Source: Melastoma dodecandrum
Lineage: Eukaryota > Streptophyta > Magnoliopsida > Myrtales > Melastomataceae
DNA: 64,000 bases
NCBI GenBank assembly: GCA_029817715.1
Contig: JARUPY010000465.1
Location: forward strand, 806,001 to 870,000
Direction: 5' to 3'
Every line of letters starts with the position of its first letter. Position 1 is the first letter of the stretch. Below are positions 11,558 to 23,400 of the stretch, piece after piece. The translations under genes were made by a program, and so were the position numbers. Under the pieces are notes generated by a model. It worked only from the letters and a program-made list of their open reading frames with translations. It did not search any database and was not told where the DNA came from.

Positions 11558-14500
11558 ATGGGTTGTGCGACTTCGAAGCTGGACGACCTGCCGGCGGTGG
11601 CTCTGTGCAGGGAGAGGTGCTCCTCCCTAGACCAAGCCATTAGACTGCGATACTCCCTCTCCAACTCCCACCTCTCCTACTTCCACTCCCTTTCCACCCT
11701 CCCACCTTCCTTCTCTTCCTTCTTCCCCACTCCCCCTTCCCCCCTCCCTCCTCCCGCCAAACCCACCCCCTCCTCCTCCTCCGCCCTTGCCCCCGGCTCC
11801 CACATCGACTTCCTCCACGACTATGACGACTCCGACGACGATCTATCCGACGACCACCTCCACCACGACTCCGGAGATCTTACCCCCCTCCACCACCACC
11901 TTCCTCCCCCCGCCATGCTTCCCCACTTCCCCAGTGACGACGATCCGTCCTCCGGCTTCTTCGCCCATGGAGGCGGCGGCGACGGGGGATTCTTCCACAT
12001 TAACTACATGAGGAACAAGGCCTCCACCCCGTCCGTCGTTTACCAGCAGCGCCCCGCCAGCTACCAGACCGTCCATTTCGGCGAGTCCTCCTCCACCTCC
12101 TCCTCCATGCCTCAGTACCCGTACCAGAAAATCGCTTCGGCTAACCCTGATAATACCGGGTTTGGCGGCGGTGACGGAGGCGTGATTTACCCTAATTATG
12201 ATTTTCCTGGATATGGGAACGGGGGGATGGGAGGCGGTTATTATGCAAATTCGCCCCCGCGGCAGAGCTACGGGGTACAGGCCAAGCCCCCTCCGCCGCC
12301 CCCCTCGCCGCCGCGTGCCTCTGCGTGGGAATTCTTGAACCCGTTCGAGAGTTACGAGAAGTACTATCCCGCTTACACGCCGAGTAGGGACTCGAAGGAG
12401 TTGAGAGAAGAGGAGGGGATCCCTGATTTGGAGGACGAGCACGAGGTCGTGAAAGAAGTTCATGGGAAACCGAAGTTCGTTGGCCATGGGAATCAGGAGT
12501 TCTTCGACCACGGGAATCAAAAGTTTGTTGATTCGGGGAAGAGTCACGGTCACACTAGGAAGGGCGTTGTTATCGAGGAGGAGGAGGACGACGATGAAGA
12601 CGACGACGACGAGTTCCATCGGAAGGCTGACAGCGACGAATCGACGTATCAAGGGAGGCCTAGTGTCGTTTCGATTGGTAACGACGAAGGCAATGACGAT
12701 GGAGCAGAGTATGAGGTTCATGTGGTGGATAAAAAGGTTGTCGGTGGGGAGGGACGGTCCGGGCAAGGCGGGGGAGACGCAGCCCGGGGTTCGAGAAGCG
12801 TGGCAGAAGCTCTGGCTGAAATCGAGCACCAGTTCCGACGGGCATCCGAATGCGGGACCGAGGTTGCTAAACTGCTCGAAGTGGGGAAGTTGCCATATAA
12901 TCGGAAACATCGAGGTATCATCCTGCCAGTTGCATGCTGAGCTTTGCATAGTTATCGAGGTGCTTAGTAATCGTGCTGTGCTGTTGTCATTCGGGATTCT
13001 GTTCTGTTTTCAAGTTTTCCAAGCAGAATTGAGCGTAAGTTCAATGTTTACGATAAATGTGATTGGCCCCCTTCTCTTCTGTCGATGGAGAACTTAGCTG
13101 GATTGGAAGAGTTCCCAACTCCTGCAGTTTGCTAGATCGAGTAATCGCTAGGCCCTTGTAGTAATAGGTGTTCTATTAATTCGTGAGAGTTAGGTTTGCA
13201 TTTATTGCCCTTATGTCATGGTAGTTTACCATGGTGTACATGCAAACTGCAGTTGCAAAGTCGACCCATGTTGCGCTGAAGGGTTCTGCAGCAAGGGCCG
13301 CTTTGCCTCCGATCTCTGCAGAAGACGCCGATCAGGCTCAAGCGGGCACTGACGAACAGCTGGGAATGAAGTCGGGCAATTTGTCTTCGACCCTTCAGAA
13401 ACTTTATCTCTGGGAGAAAAAACTATACGGCGAAGTTAAGGTATGCGTCCGTGGTGCATGTTATTTAATGTTCTGGGGCATGACATATGCAATGTCTATC
13501 TTGTAATGGCATGTCGGAAAGTTCCTTGTTGGAGTTTCAATTCCCATCTTCTTGTCAGTGTCAATAAAGTTCATGCAGCATCAACTTAATGTTCTTATAG
13601 GCAGTTGTGTTGATAGCTTATGTCATGTGGTCCTCCATTTCCCTTGTGCGCCATTTTTTTTTTCACAGAACTAGAATTTCTATCGTGAAAACCTCATTCA
13701 TTCAGATATCCGCCTTTGTCATCTGAGGTCCATTAAAATTTCCAGTCTGTCTCATGTCGACAATGACATGCGGCATGAGACTTCAGGTCATCATACCAGT
13801 CCATAGGATTTTGAATTGCTTTCTTTGGACCTGATGAAGAAGGGAACCCCTCTTTGAGGCCAGTTGGTGGTGTTTGGATTTGGTTTCTGGGTTCAATTTG
13901 TCCCGGGTTCGGTTTATTCAGTATAATTATCTGATATTCGTTACACCACATTCTAGGCAGGACTCAGAATATGCCTGATGTACGTCGTCTTTCTTTCATG
14001 CGTCTGCTTGACTGTCCTGTTGATTACATTTTGTTTTGTCTCCCTCTTAGTCCGAGGAGAGGATGCGCGTCATCCATGACAGGAATGTTCAGAAGCTAAG
14101 ACGGTTAGATGAAAGGGGAGCCGAGGCGCACAAAGTGGATACCACCAGAACCTTGATTAGGAACTTGTCGACGAAAATTAAGATGGCAATTCAAGTGGTC
14201 GACAGGATATCTGTAACTATAAACAAGATACGAGACGAAGAGCTCTGGCCGCAAATAAACGAGTTGATAGAAGGGTAAGTTTTCCCAATCTGGGAATACT
14301 TCTAGTGTGCTATTTTACTTTGGGCTCTTACTCGTATATTCTATCATAATGGTAGGTTGCTGAGAATGTGGGAGTCTTTGCGAGATTGCCATCGTAGTCA
14401 GTGTCTGGCCTTGAAGGAATCTCAGAGCTTGGATTCCATTGTATCCTTGAAAAAGCTCGGCGACGATCATCTCGATGCAACGCTACAGTTTCAGCGCGAA

Positions 14501-15100
14501 CTCATTGACTGGACGTTTAGGTTTGCTAACTGGGCGAGCACGCAAAAGGGCTTTGTGATTGCTTTAAATAGTTGGCTACTCAAGTGTCTTTTGTACGAGC
14601 CTGAGAATACGCCCGACGGACCAATTCCGTTCTCTCCCGGAAGGATTGGGGCGCCTGCAATCTTCGTTATATGTCACCAGTGGTCACAATCCATGGAAAA
14701 GATTTCTGAGAAGGATGTCGTCAATACGATGTATGCTTTCGCGACGGGTGTGTTGCAGTTCTGGGAACGGGGTAAACTTGAGATGCAGAATAGGACGGTT
14801 GGGAACAAAGATTTGGAGAAGCTTGTGAAGTATCTGGACAAGGAGGACCAAAAGATACAGAAGCAGGTACACGCATTGGAGAAGAAAATGATCCAGGTTT
14901 CTGGCGACGTGGAGGTCCCGGAGACCGGGAAGCTCGTGTACCAGAGTGACATCAGCCGGAGTAACTATCTGCACGAGAGCTTACAGCAGACATTTGAGGC
15001 GATGGAGAGATTCTCGACGGATTCGATGAAGGTGTACCAAGAACTTTTACAACGGTGCGAGGAGGAAGGGATTTCCCGTGGGCGGAATCGGAGTTCATGA
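11558..15100 (+). CDS. DUF630/DUF632 protein (NRG2/REL2-like), 4 exons
   Basis: Exons 11558-12914, 13253-13440, 14051-14274 and 14356-15100 join in phase to 837 codons. The chosen ATG starts MGCATSKLDDLPAV, a Gly2/Cys3 signal for N-myristoylation and palmitoylation; frame-open sequence upstream is leader. Residues 1-60 form DUF630 with the LCRERCSSLDQAIRLRY pattern. Residues about 60-380 are Pro, Ser and Asp/Glu rich. DUF632 begins near residue 425 (EIEHQFRRASECGTEVAKLL) and includes GNLSSTLQKLYLWEKKLY, the EERMR helix and the LLRMWESLRDCH region, with coiled-coil character. Family members (NRG2 in nitrate signalling, REL2 in rice leaf rolling) act at the plasma membrane or nucleus. Exon 2 is less certain at its 5' edge because that linker is variable in the family. 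Confidence 0.88.
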
Positions 15101-15761
15101 GGAAAGTAAACGCGGTTGTGATCCGATAGTCAGTTCCGTGCCTGAGATTCATGCCCAGTAAAAGACAAAACCATCCGCGGCAAAGGATACAGTCCCATGG
15201 AAAGCCATTCTGGATGGGACGATTCGGACTTTATAGCTCGAAGGATGCAGATTCTGCGATCCGGGTCCTCATCGGAGTCGGCAGAAGAAGAAAATAAACC
15301 GCGCCCACGGCAAGACACGAGGCGACCCGGGACGTAACTTATGTTTTGGTTGGGGATGGTGCTCGTCTGAAATGTGACATACAACATCAAAAGAGGCAAA
15401 TATGTGGCCATCCGTTTTTGTAAGCTTTAGATATAATTTACATGTTTGTAGTTGGCCTTACTTTCCCTTAATCCTCTTCTTTCTTTGAGATTTTTAATTT
15501 CAATCGTGCCATGTGAATACGAAGAAGCACAGACAGTTAATCTGTTCATCTCAATGAAAAGATCATTTTGCTAAAAAAGCGTTCTTTCGATTTGGAGGCC
15601 AAGAACATCATTCATATAATAATCACCTGCGTAACAACAACACATCCTTGCATCATATCCCGCTAATCTAATCTTAACGTCCCACCCACACATTCTGCAA
15701 GTTTCTCGATTTCTTGCATTCCGGGGATGACCCGATTCGAGATTTGCTGATTTTTTAAGTT
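15101..15761. other. 3' flanks of convergent genes
   Basis: This stretch probably holds the 3' UTR of the DUF630/632 gene (to about 15430) and the 3' UTR of the convergent minus-strand ORF. No gene or repeat was recognised. Confidence 0.5.
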
Positions 15762-16151
15762 CTAGTTAGACAAGAAGTTCAAGGCGCTGGCGTAAGGGGT
15801 GGCGATGAGGCTTGGTAGCCAGGGGCTGTCGAAATGGTCCCAGATGCTGTCCTGCGTCCAGTCCCCGAACGCGTCCCTCGTCGCCTGTATCTCTGGGAAG
15901 GACTCCATCCTGGACGGCAGCCGCAGTTTCGACGAACCGCCGTTCATCAGAACGTGGGCGTGCTCATCATCCTCACTCTTCAGGATGGACCTGTTGTTGT
16001 TATCCCCGCTCGTGTCCATGGGAGACACCGGTGGAGGGGGCGACAGCGACGTTGAGGAGGATTGGTTGGAGACCATGATGGCTTCCTCCAAGGCTGCCCT
16101 CTGCTCCAGAACCTTGAGGGATGTCGCCTTCTCGCATATCTTACAAAGCAT
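15762..16151 (-). CDS. orphan ORF, possibly a 3' gene fragment fused to a captured 5' unit
   Basis: The ORF encodes about 129 residues starting MLCKICEKATSLKVL, with one CxxC pair, a Ser/Pro-rich middle and an aromatic-rich end (DWTQDSIWDHF). I do not recognise the family. An in-frame TAG lies directly upstream, embedded in an AG that could be a splice acceptor (TTTAG|AACGTG, about 16157). Only about 14 bases separate the ATG from the end of a duplicated unit carrying a promoter-like region, exon 1 and intron 1 of the VAR3-like gene. That position suggests the ORF is the 3' part of a once longer gene whose 5' part was cut away. A short coding sequence using the captured non-coding exon (ending 17028) is possible. 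Whether it is expressed is unknown. Confidence 0.4.
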   Translation of the reverse strand: MLCKICEKATSLKVLEQRAALEEAIMVSNQSSSTSLSPPPPVSPMDTSGDNNNRSILKSEDDEHAHVLMNGGSSKLRLPSRMESFPEIQATRDAFGDWTQDSIWDHFDSPWLPSLIATPYASALNFLSN

Positions 16152-16164
16152 CACGTTCTAAATC

Positions 16165-17117
16165 TTCGGACAACTGGGTTCTAAAGTGGAAATTACTTGT
16201 TCGGACAACTAATCTTAGCATGATTAGGGAAATCGTTCAGTCTCAGGATTCAACCAGCAATTGTCTTGGAGATCACAGTTCTGTAGTCAGTGGACATCCT
16301 GCCAGTTCAAAGAGAACACAAGCAACAAGTAAACAAGAGAAGAAAATCAAACTCTCAACTGGAAACACAAGCAACATTTGTTAGAGTTAGTCAACATATA
16401 ATAACGTTATGCCAAAAAGAGGTCACTAAATTCACAATGGTGTCCGCAGAAGCATTTCAAAAACTGTAGATTCAAATGTCGACCCTTTCATAGACCGAAA
16501 AAGCCCCAAAACAAAACCTCTTGGGGATGAACTCGCGGACAAATAAGCTAGCGTCAGTTTGGAAACACAACTTTTCCCACACAAAATTCATGAATGCTTC
16601 ACCCGCATCAAGCAATCCGTCTACTTTCCTTCATAAGAGAGACACGATTTAATCGACAACAAAAGCTCCACATTCGGATATAGTCTCTATGATAGACGCA
16701 AGAAATCCTAATTCGACTTCACTAATGTTTGTACCTCTCAAAGTAAAAGCATAACCTAATACCGTAAGTCACCCACAACCACGATGACTAACTAGCACTA
16801 TAATCTTCGGCGTTTTGCACGGGCCAATCCCTAGTTTAATATTCCCAAACATCAAAGCAGGGGCCGGCAACAAGTCATCGCACTTCACAAACTAAGTCGA
16901 GAAGAAGTCGTACCGAATCAAAGGAAACGCGATCCGACAACGACGGAATCAAAATCATACGGCAAGCACTCTTAAGCCCTAACACAAGAATCATGAACAA
17001 CAGAGACGAAAAATCGATGACAAATACCTGATCAGAGCCGATCCGAACCACTCGGTCCTTCCACCGCCGCCGACACAGCCGCTCAGTAATCGAACCCACC
17101 CGGCGGCCGACAACGGC
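16165..17117 (-). repeat. complete copy (A) of the VAR3-like 5' unit
   Basis: Read on the minus strand, this unit has a promoter-proximal part, a GC-rich exon-like segment ending in a donor at 17028 (GATCAG|GTATTT), an intron-like part and an ATG at about 16213 that begins MLRLVVRTSN. Its 3' half (16172-16668) matches 19866-20375 at the VAR3-like start codon. Its 5' half (about 16679-17117) matches both arms of the palindrome at 23746-24714. In this copy the MLRLVVRTSN frame stops after about 26 codons. Confidence 0.85.
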
Positions 17118-17424
17118 CCAAACAATTTATGTTTGTGTGTATTACCTTTGGGGGGGGGGGGGCGTCGTTGGGAGGCAAACGGATAAAAGACAACATAACC
17201 TTGAAAGGGTTTAAATAATAACAATTACGGCCCAAACAAAACCCTGCATCCGCCACCGCGCTTCTCCTCCTCCGTCCGCCACCGCGCTTCTCCAGGCCAC
17301 GCCCTTGCCGATCAGTGAGTATCAGACCGTTTCTTTACTTGGTTGCTTGTTCCGATGTTTGATTCTAGGGTTGGAATGGGATGGCGTGCGAATGCTTTAA
17401 TATGCTTTGGGTGGGTGTTAGGGA
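17115..17424 (+). promoter_or_regulatory. promoter and leader of the L33 gene with site II and telobox-like motifs
   Basis: GGCCCAAAC occurs at 17115-17123 and again at 17229-17237, matching the plant site II element (TGGGCC/GGCCCA). AAACCCT at 17239-17245 resembles a telobox. This pair is characteristic of ribosomal-protein and mitochondrial-component genes in plants. A 13-base G run lies at 17150-17162. A probable non-coding exon ends near 17312 (CGATCA|GTGAGT) and a TTAG acceptor lies just before the ATG. Confidence 0.6.
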
Positions 17425-17601
17425 ATGGGGGAAAAGAAGAAGGCGGCGACGGTGTTCGTGCGGCTGGTATCGGCCGCGGGGACGGGATTCTTCTACGTGA
17501 AGAAGAAGAACCCAAGGAAGATGCTGGAGAAGCTTGAGTTCCGAAAGTACGACCCCCGCGTCAACCGCCATGTCCTGTTCACGGAGGCCAAGATGAAGTG
17601 A
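17425..17601 (+). CDS. ribosomal protein L33 (bL33), probably mitochondrial
   Basis: A 58-residue protein starting [19 protein letters not shown] and containing [30 protein letters not shown] and the end TEAKMK. This matches nucleus-encoded bacterial-type L33 of plants, a zinc-free member of the large ribosomal subunit. The length equals that of the family, so the gene is complete within one coding exon. No separate transit peptide is seen, which is usual for this protein. It ends 114 bp from the stop codon of the convergent VAR3-like gene. It is short enough to be missed by length-filtered gene prediction. Confidence 0.92.
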   Translation: MGEKKKAATVFVRLVSAAGTGFFYVKKKNPRKMLEKLEFRKYDPRVNRHVLFTEAKMK

Positions 17602-17715
17602 AATAATCCCTTTCTTTTTTCCCATTTGGAATTTCTTCACACCATTGTTCACAAAACCTGAATAGAAAACATCCTACTTACTGAAATGCAACTTGTTATC
17701 TGTTCGATCTTATGT

Positions 17716-19914
17716 TCACCCTTTTGCAAACCATCCTGACATTTCGTCGTCGTCATCCTCATCTTTGTCCGAGTTCGTCCTCAGCAAGTTCTCGATGATG
17801 CCGGATGACCGTGGCTGCTTGTTTTCAGTACCTGATCTTCTCTCCGTGCCCATATTTCTTGCCATCCGCATCTCCGACTTCCAATCTTCCATGCGTCCTG
17901 AATCACGAGACAGAACACTGCTGCCTCCTTCGATCGGGAAATCGAAAGCCCCGCTGGTAACATTCGATGCATCAGGTTTCTCTTGAACCCCTTCAACATC
18001 AGTCGTAAACTTCCATCTGGGTACGGATCCTCTTTCGCCGTTTCTCCCAGTGTCACATTTGGGAGGCTCCCTTTCTACAGCATTTACTGGGGGATGGGAA
18101 ACGGTGTTCAAATAATTCAACAACACCTTCGGACGTTTATGATCGCATTTCAGGCATGCTGCATTCCTCCTAAAATTTAAGTAGTTGCACCTGCACAACA
18201 TACAAGAAGTGTAGTCTGAGTTGCGATCCATTCAGAGAGTAGTTAATCAAAAAACATTCTGCGAGGAACTCACGATTCGCATTCCCATTCCCCTGGACTG
18301 AGATGCCTTTTGGGTGGTTTGGCTTTACACACGAAGCATGTGGTGTTCCTGGCGAAATTAATGAGGTTGCACCTGTAGGAAGTCGAACACAAAGTGAACA
18401 TCCGACAGAGAAGATCAATATGAGGAAACAGAGGAACGCCAATGTCCGATTACTTGTCGCAGATCCAGTCTCCTTTCTTTAGCAGGAGATGCTCCTGATC
18501 TTCACGTATTTCCCGCAGTTTTTCTTCGTTGAGAGCCTCACAGCGTAAGCACTTGATATTCTTCGCAAAATTCATAAAGTCACATCTACCAAAAGAAGAG
18601 AATGCATCAAGAATGGAAAGTTTAATAACAATTTGCTGGAAGCTAATGCTGCGATGTCATTACTTTGGGCATAGCCAATCTCCTTCCTTCATTTTAACAT
18701 TCACGTCATTACCCTGATGTGAGCTTGAGGCTGATGAAGGAATACCAGGTCCTGGATCGTCAAAGGTGCCCAAACTCTTGCTTCCAAATTTGGTAAGCTG
18801 TTTTAGCAGAAGTATGATGGATTCTTGAACCTTCATGTTTAAACATGATTTATTCTCCACAACATCGATCGTGGGATCAAGTGCATATGACAAAAGAACC
18901 CGCATAACATCTACGGTTCTCCCATCCTCATCTTCACGTGGTTTCACAAATGCTCTCTCACAATTTCCCCTCAAGTTGCAGGAACCACAAACCTAGCAAA
19001 ATTAATGGGCATCCCGATAAGAATATTGATTCAACAAACGCGACGACATCAAACATGAATTTCATCGTAGTCACCACACACATTTTCTTCATCTATGTCC
19101 ATAGATTTCCTTAATCGCTTCCCTGAGTTGACAACTTTCCTATCAATGTTAGGGCATCCACATTCTGCAATAACGCGCACATCTTCTCTGGAAAGGTACC
19201 TGAAATCATAAGAACTATTAGCCAGTTTATTATGCAATCAGTAGGAGCAAACTTCTCAAATATTCAATCAAACAATTAAAGAATATATGATCTAACAAAA
19301 GAGAGCATGAGACAAGACCAAAAATCTAGGCAGAAAAAATCACGTCCTTTCAGCAAGTACGATACCTTATTTACACAACCACCAATCACAGACACCTATA
19401 AGACCCAAAAAGAAGAATTGCCAAAAACACAGGATACCCGATAAGGATTCAAAAGCTATATACTTGACAACTTCAAATCTATTTACCTTATGATGCCATG
19501 TCTATCTCGGGAAAAATTAAGACAAGCACTCCTGATGACATTATATTCCTTGAAACCCAATTCTTTTTTGTGGAACAAGAAATCCGTATCTTCACCAAAA
19601 TAGCCTTCCTTCGACAAGACCTGTAACAACTCTATCCATTCTGGCCATGGATGGGGAATAATCGGGAACCTGTTATTTGGATAGACTTCATTTTCCTTCC
19701 GGCATGGGGACAAGCATTCATCTGGCTTAATTCGTCTCGAGTTGGGGAGGTTTGTCTCCAAACGGTTTGGAAGGGAGGGACTTGGAAATTGGTTGACGGA
19801 GTCATCATTGTGGTGGCGATGATGAAGATGAGCTAATATTGTCAAGGTAGGCGGTAACCTGATCAATTGGGTTCTAAAGTGAGAATTACTTGTTCGGACA
19901 ACTAATCTCAGCAT
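17716..19914 (-). CDS. VAR3: VAR3-like RanBP2-type zinc-finger protein, organelle-targeted
   Basis: Exons 19914-19487, 19199-19082, 18992-18664, 18585-18454, 18372-18274 and 18190-17716 join in phase to 526 codons. The N-terminus (MLRLVVRTSN...) is basic and lacks acidic residues, like a plastid or mitochondrial transit peptide. A conserved region has PHPWPEWIELLQVLSKEGYF, then CGSCNLRGNCERAF. Three RanBP2 fingers follow: WLCPKC-x(10)-CLRC, WICDKC-x(10)-CFVC and WECESC-x(10)-CLKC. The tail is charged and acidic. Arabidopsis VAR3 is needed for chloroplast and palisade development, but related paralogues exist, so orthology is likely rather than proven. The donor after exon 2 (AAT|GTGTGT) is weak; it is chosen because it gives ENVCGSC in frame. 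The first 17 or so codons lie inside repeat unit B, and the native promoter seems displaced. Confidence 0.85.
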
Positions 19915-20375
19915 GATTAGGGAAATCGTTCAGTCTCAGGATTCAACCAGCAATTGTCTTGGAGATCACAGTTCTGTAGTCAGTGGACATCCTGCCAGTT
20001 CAAAGAGCACACAAGCAACAAGTAAACAAGCGAAGAAAATCAAACTCTCAACTGGAAACACAAGCAACATTTGTTAGAGTTAGTCAACATATAATAACGT
20101 TATGCCAAAAACAGGTCACTAAATTCACAGTGATGTCCGCAGAAGCATTTAAAAAACTGTAGATTCAAATGTCGACCCTTTCATAGAGTGAAAAAGCCCC
20201 TAAACAAAACCTCTTGGGGATGAACTCGCAGACAAATAAGCTAGCGTCAGTTTGGAAACACAACTTTTCCCAACACAAAATTCATGAATGCTTCACCCGT
20301 ATCAAGCAATCCATCTACATTCCTTCATAAGAGAGACACGCTCTAATCGACCACAAAAGCTCTATGAGAGACACG
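19866..20375 (-). repeat. partial copy (B) of the VAR3-like 5' unit: intron end plus start codon
   Basis: This segment matches 16172-16668 with scattered substitutions (for example CTAAGATTAG versus CTGAGATTAG). It carries the ATG of the VAR3-like protein at 19914. Homology stops at an ACAAAAGCTC motif near 20370, after which a short scrambled stretch of GAGAGACACG repeats leads directly into the inverted duplication at 20407. Confidence 0.85.
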
Positions 20376-20406
20376 CAAGAAGTCTCTCTTATCGACTACA
20401 TTCCTT

Positions 20407-23400
20407 CAGAAATCAACCATGGCCAGAGGAAAAAGGAAACATTTTGAGCGACACCCAGATCAGACCAACAACAAGGAACAGCAAAACTTTTTGCAAATGA
20501 CAAGAACCACACCCCCCCAAAAGTGACAAGCGAAATCAAAACCCAAGTAGAAGCAAAAGTCAAAGCCACGAATCCACGAATCCAAACAAATAATCTCGAC
20601 ACAAACCCCCCAACAAACTTCCCAGAGGGCAGAATCAAGAAAGAGCAGAGCGGACAGGAAGTAGATTCTGTACCAGGGAATCTGAAGATAAAAGCAGGAA
20701 TATGGATCAGACAAGGAGGACCAGGGAGGTAAGGATGGGTTTACTTACTTCCTCACCACATCATCAACTTCCCCCAAAGACTTTTTTCCAGATTCAGCAA
20801 CTGTAGCAGATAAAATAAACTGGGAAGTGGGTGGTGTTTATAATTGGCTTGGTGGTGGAATCAGGTATTGAAGGGAGAGAACGGCAAGAGGTTGTTGCTA
20901 GGAAAGGGTCTCCAAAAGGAGGACGGTGCTCCAGCGTATTCATCAAGTCCTCCGCCGCCTCATCCCCCTTATCTATTTTCTCTAACCAGGGCAGCTTCAT
21001 GGTTGTTTCTTATTACAACCTCCGTCCCCCGCCGTAATAAGAAATTACATTTTGACCCTTGCTCTTTCTTATTTTCTCAAACCTGGTCCTCCCGAGGATT
21101 ATCTCTTTTGGTGACGACATAATTGCGTCGTCAGCTAAAGCCTACCGACGTCGTTTGGTTGCCTCCTCGCAATCGTCTCCCCCACTACCTTCCTCCTTCC
21201 TTCCCCAGCGTCAGCTGTCTGCCGTTTCGCCGCCTTGAGCTGATCCCTGAGGACATCTGCCGCGACAGCTCCGACCTCGAATCTGACGGCAAGGAAGAGC
21301 TGAACGCGTGTAGATCATGGGAGACGCCCCGAACTACAGGAAATACGGTGTTCCCCTCTACTACGCGGCGTATGCTCCAACTTGTATGGTGCTTCAGCAA
21401 GTGGAGAATTCCCTGGAAGGGGAAAATCGAGAGGAATCGAAGGAGGAACATGTTGATGGAAAGAAAGGAGATCGCTGTTATGTCGTCCTTGCTGGCGGCG
21501 GGGGAGAGGGCCGCAACTGGATTCCCAATGCCATCCTCCTTGCCGGATTCGATTTCGTGGACAATTTGTTGGAAGTGGAGCTGGTACGTTCGTTCGGTGT
21601 GTGGTGATTGAGCTGTGATTGATGCGTCTTTGTTTAAAAGGAATATCCCATGCAGAACAAACGATGCAATAAGCAGTTGATTAATGGCAAGGTAAGTGTT
21701 GTTAAGGTGGAGAGGCATTGATTGAATCACAAGGATAAATGCTGCTCTTAGCTTACCGTTCCTTTCATTTTTTTGGGTTCTTTTATAGCAAGTCTTCTTG
21801 TTCTGTGGATGATTGGTTTTACATGTTTCCGCTATGGAAGTACTGCCAGTCAATCATGATAAACCAGTTTACGAAACAGAGGATCTGAATTGGGATGTGC
21901 TTTACTTGATGATAACTGATTGTAATGAACTTTGCTCTATTTTAGTTTGTTTATCTCTGCTACATCTACAGATACTGTCATCCTGCACTAGCAAATGTTT
22001 TTGTCACTTGTCATTTATACTGAGTCCTATGCATCTATCCAATTTCTTCTTACTTTTCCTGTTTAACTTTCCGTTTTCTGGAACTGTTTATCATGGGGCA
22101 CTTTGCTACTGCATTTGAGGTGGCTTGATGGGACTTAAGATCTCTATTTTCCTTTAATCTCTTCTTATGAAATCGTTTTCCTATAAAGCTTTTTTATATA
22201 TTTAGGTGAGTAGACTAGCTACTGGCTCAGATTTGCCCTACCGAATGGCTGTGCATCCAAATGGAGACGGTGTTGTCTGTGCCTTTCTGAATAGTTGCAG
22301 GTATATCATTTTTGGCATCATGAAACCTCATCTATATGTAATTATGTTCCTTGCGGCAGCTGCTAGAGGTCATGGAGAAGCTCTGCTGGGGAATTATAAC
22401 AGTTTATGCCGCTCCCTGCGGTTACTTTATGGTAGCTACTTTTAACTTGGTTTGGTGGTCATGGACCTCTCATTGGCACATACTTCTTCTGGAAATGAAT
22501 AAAATCCCTCAGTTCCCTGTGATGTTCCAGTTGACTATGGATTTATTGGGTTCATAATCTATGTGGCTGGAGCGTTGTGGATTTGAAATAAAAATAAACG
22601 AGGATTATGGTGATTTTAGTTTCAAGGATTGAGAAACAAAACTACTGTGAATATGGAGGGCCTGTTTTGGTATGAAGCATTGTTGTTTTGCTCTGGCTTA
22701 TATGGCTTAACACTTGAACAGATTTTTTGAATGGGACAATGTCAAGGCCAAAGATTCTCATGACTATGGCCTTAAAACGTCTGAGAAAGTGCTTAAAGAG
22801 CTGGAAAATGTAGGTCAGCAGTTAGCATTGGTATTTAATCACGATGGATCATTGCTTGCTGTTGGGGGAGAGGTAGGCATCAGACTTTCTATCAGAGCAG
22901 AGGATCATGTTTTTTTAACCTGTCAAATTTCATGGAAGTACTTAGTAAACTTAAAGAACCTTTTTTCAACACTAGATGAACTAGAATTTTCCTGATTACT
23001 GCTCTTTTTGGCATGATCCTGTTAGTTTTTCAGAATAATATTTTAGATCGTTCTGGCATATACACCAAAACATTTCATTTCTCTAACAAAGCTCACCAAA
23101 GCTCCATGCATTATATTTCCCTTTTTGTGATATTTTCCGTTTGGTATGATTGATGATGATTTAATTCGATGCAGTACAGGTTGGCAAGCTAAGGATCTTC
23201 AAATGGCCCAGCATGGATATCATTCTCGATGAGGACCAGGCTCATTCTTCAGTAAAGGATCTGGATTTCAGGTTTATGCTGTGGCATCATCAAATTATTG
23301 AGTTAGCAGAGACATTAATTTTATTTAACTTGATCTCATATTTATGCAGCCTTGACGGGAAGTTTGTTGTATCTTTGGGAGACTCGGGCCCTTGTAGGAT

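Noticed and set aside
11843..12949. 368-codon minus-strand frame opposite the DUF630/632 gene
   Set aside because: A shadow of the Pro/Ser- and Asp-rich coding exon on the other strand; no start context, domain or splice support.
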